From positions 1,130,001-1,194,000 of the forward strand of contig JAEMWC010000156.1 in the NCBI GenBank assembly GCA_016490735.1: a DNA stretch of 64,000 nucleotides, read 5' to 3'. Below the pieces are notes generated by a model. That model ran no database searches. It worked only from the letters and a program-made list of their open reading frames with translations, and was not told the DNA's origin. Of this stretch, positions 61,209-64,000 are shown piece by piece. How positions within the stretch are numbered: the first letter of the stretch is position 1; each line of letters starts with the position of its first letter. This DNA is from Pachyseris speciosa (lineage: Eukaryota; Cnidaria; Anthozoa; Scleractinia; Pachyseridae). A program made the translations under genes and the position numbers.

Positions 61209-64000
61209 AGTAACAGACAAATAAAAAAATAAAAATAAATAGATGAAGGAATAAAGCAATTTTACTGTATAAGTGAATAAAAGGGAAAAAAACGTTTATA
61301 AAGTTGTTTTTACGTTGTTTCAATTCAGTTTGATTACGTTAATTATGTAAGCGATTAGACAACCGAATTCTCAGTCATTTTTATTTTTTTAATTTGTCAA
61401 AAGAGATGTTCAAGTTTTCCACACTATTTTATAGGAGTCTTATAACGCGCAGAAGTTGTTTGGTTACATTCTGAGGAGCTGGATTGGCTGTCTTATTTTA
61501 GTCAGCAATTTTCACTCAACTTAGCTGGATGGCTGAAACATATCTTAACTAAATATCGAAGGCTAGTAAAGAGTCATAATTGCATTCAAAAACCTTCTGT
61601 TTTGGGACATTCTCGCTGCTCGGTCTTTTCTTTCTCGTCAAATTCAGTATGAACGGTAACGTGTATGCAGTTTTACGAATAAACGTGGCACTGATTCTAG
61701 GAAAAATATTTGTCGTAGTCTTCACACGGCCGTGAAAACAAAAATTATTCTCGGTCGGTTTCTATTTCTTTACGATTAAACAATTCATTTTCTTTCTTCT
61801 AGTAACGTAACAGCTATGACAACAGCGGACCAATCGATAATTAACGTGTAGCAAGACGCGTTTAGATAACTTCTACTTGTGTCTTGAGGTATCTTAAGGT
61901 CAGATATGAAGAAAAAAACTAGTTTTTTGTCTAGAAAATTCCGTGATTTCGAGCTGATATTCACGAGGTCGTGTTTCCTTCTAAAACCGCTTTCAATTCA
62001 TTCTTTTATTTCACTTCACGCAACAGAAGTAGATTACACACCTTGTTAGGATGTGTTAAGACTTGTACAATCCAGTTTTCGGCACATTGTTAGACCACTT
62101 AACAGCTTCTGCGGTCAACCACTGTTGTGCGTGCGTAATGCAGATTTAGTCAAATTGCTCTTAAAAGCAACACGTCAACATGTCTTGATTAACGGACTTC
62201 TATAGAAAAAAAAAAGTATACGTTATGGGTCATTTTGCTAAAGAGCAGATATTTTAGCTCTCGATTCATGATCAGTCTGTATGTAGCCGGCCAAGCCCTT
62301 GATTCAACAACAAAGCCCCTTTCATATAATAATTCTTAAATTTTTTTTTATCTTAAAATTTTTTTTACACAGATCAGGCACTATCTACTTCAACAATGGT
62401 TCGTGACTTTTCCAGATTTTTTGAATACCTAATTCGCGAATAAAATGAACTCGCGTTTGTTGTAATAAACTTTTATATAGACTATTTATGGCACTTAGTG
62501 AGAAGTGGTCAACTGTTTTGAGCCTCAATTGTGATCAGCATCTTTACTTCTCCCAACACTGTTACAAACTGATTAAAGAGTCAGGTCATGAGAAAGAATG
62601 ATCTGAACACCCACGAAACAAGAATTGCCTAAATATTGAAATAAATTTCTCAAAAGTGTATCATAAACACACACAGATCATTGAAGAGGATATGGAGACT
62701 TAGGTAAGGCTTTGTATTAACAGGCGACGAAAGAACCACGACTTCAGACAAACACTGAGAAATGCAATCACAAATATCAAAATATTTTTTTTCTTGTATT
62801 TGGACATGCACATACCATTACGCTCGTAGTATAAGCTGGCTTGGTCAGTTTTACGCCGGTTTCTCGTGCCTGAGTTCTTGGTGAAAAGTCGATCTTATAC
62901 TTTGGTAGGGTTGATTGGCCATAGCGAAACAGCGAAACATTACTCCGAGTGAGAAACATTGACACATTGACCTTCAATCAAAAGCACTAGCTAGGATACA
63001 AAAAAACACAAGCCAGTGGATTTATCAGCTGGCTTGATGCCTTAGTTGCTTAAAATATTGCTCTGGTATATGGCTGGCTGATTCGAATCCATTAATTAAA
63101 GCTTGATTTCTGTTTTCAGCTTAGGAGTGTCTTTGTTGAAACCTGTCTAATTTCTGACATCAATGCAAAGGTCTTTGACGTAGCCTGCAGAAGTCATCGG
63201 ACATTATATAGTTGAATTATATCGGCGTCGTTTCCACAGCGTGATACGGAGTGAGTTTACACGGGTGTGACTTGAGTGTTTCAACTGACCGCTACTGATC
63301 ACTACTGGGGAGATTTGAAAGGGTTAAACATCACTGAATGAGATATTTTTAAAGATAGCGCAAAACACAACTGAAACAATACCGCATTCAGTCAAACTAC
63401 TCAGTCAAAAGTCAGATCACTGCATGACCAGGAAAATGGAGCTATAAACCTATGCGACACTCGCTAAAGTTAACAAGAGGGGCTCAAACACTGCCCAAAG
63501 GTAAATACAATTTCCTGCAAGCAAAACCGCAGGCTCGCGTGCTTGCTATTTAGTTCCATGATTTAAAGGTATATTTGGTATATGTGAAATAACTGAAAAT
63601 CTAAACCGAAGCGCTAATACGGCTTACTATCAACAGGTCGCAAAGAAAAACAATCGAGTAAAGAACTGAAAAATCTATAATCCTGGTTTACAAAAGCTAC
63701 TTGGAGAACTGTCTCTTCAACTGTCATCATCTATTCGTTCAGTTCAGCCCCCTCTTAATGCTGTGTTATATATGTAAACCAGTGATTCGATGGACGATGG
63801 TGGTGGCCCGTCAGAAGAAAGCTGGCGCTTTTAAAGGCATAAAGGAAACAGGCTCCATATTTAATGCTCTCGCATTGATTTTGTTCGTGCACGTAACCAG
63901 GGTTGCCCAGTTTAGCAGAATGTAGATTTGTGATGCGGCAAAACCGTGGGAGGTTTAAATGTGCAGAATTGTGCAGTGTTTTTGTGGCAAGATTTCAGTA

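Larger units (their letters stand above)
58030..64000. other. 5' intron/flank of gene 3, no exon supported
   Basis: I looked on the minus strand for an ATG plus hydrophobic leader ending in a phase-1 donor and found none I would defend. The ORF 62777-62977 (-) lacks a leader-like core. Repeats are listed separately; about 61.2-64 kb otherwise shows nothing recognisable. Confidence 0.5.

Noticed and set aside
62777..62977. Leader exon of gene 3
   Set aside because: Starts with Met but has no hydrophobic core, and its possible donor follows ATG in an unsuitable phase.

Overview
This is eukaryotic, intron-rich, AT-rich animal DNA. The genes are PTK7-like receptors made of immunoglobulin (Ig) domains and a tyrosine pseudokinase. 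The interspersed repeats are tRNA-derived SINEs, LINE tails, many MITEs and TTAGGG-type repeats. Together they suggest a cnidarian, most likely an anthozoan such as a stony coral or sea anemone. That placement rests on gene and repeat style, not on a database match.

The window holds three related genes. Gene 1 (+, about 2.46-23.99 kb, 5' end outside the window) has six Ig exons, a tandemly duplicated 30-nt microexon, a transmembrane exon and a two-exon pseudokinase. Gene 2 (+, 35.63-42.92 kb) is complete and compact: signal peptide, two Ig domains, transmembrane segment and the same pseudokinase, 611 residues by my exon joins. Gene 3 (-, about 58.03-46.24 kb, signal-peptide exon not found) has six Ig exons. 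It ends in a short acidic linker and a C-terminal hydrophobic segment, with no kinase. Genes 2 and 3 are convergent. Every ectodomain exon boundary is phase 1, so Ig exons and the microexons can be gained, lost or skipped in frame.

In both kinases the glycine loop, the VVVK lysine, the HKD aspartate and the LAARN asparagine are kept, but the DFG motif reads FLS. They are therefore expected to be catalytically dead scaffolds like vertebrate PTK7 and Hydra Lemon, which act in Wnt and planar-polarity signalling. A full-length receptor, a minimal receptor and a kinase-less anchored ectodomain side by side suggest a local receptor/decoy set; that functional reading is inference.

The remainder is intron and intergenic DNA loaded with mobile elements whose target-site duplications can often be read directly. 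These include TTAA (piggyBac-type), TA, TAA/TTA (Harbinger-type) and a 9-bp duplication (Mutator-type). The two most unusual are a 1,034-bp TTAA-flanked nested palindrome with a perfect 185-bp inverted repeat and a tRNA-like sequence near its centre (18,991-20,024), and a 2.5-kb TA-flanked element whose two ends carry identical 216-bp pseudo-palindromic units (10,763-13,262). The 11.6 kb between genes 1 and 2 and the last 6 kb of the window show no convincing protein-coding exon.
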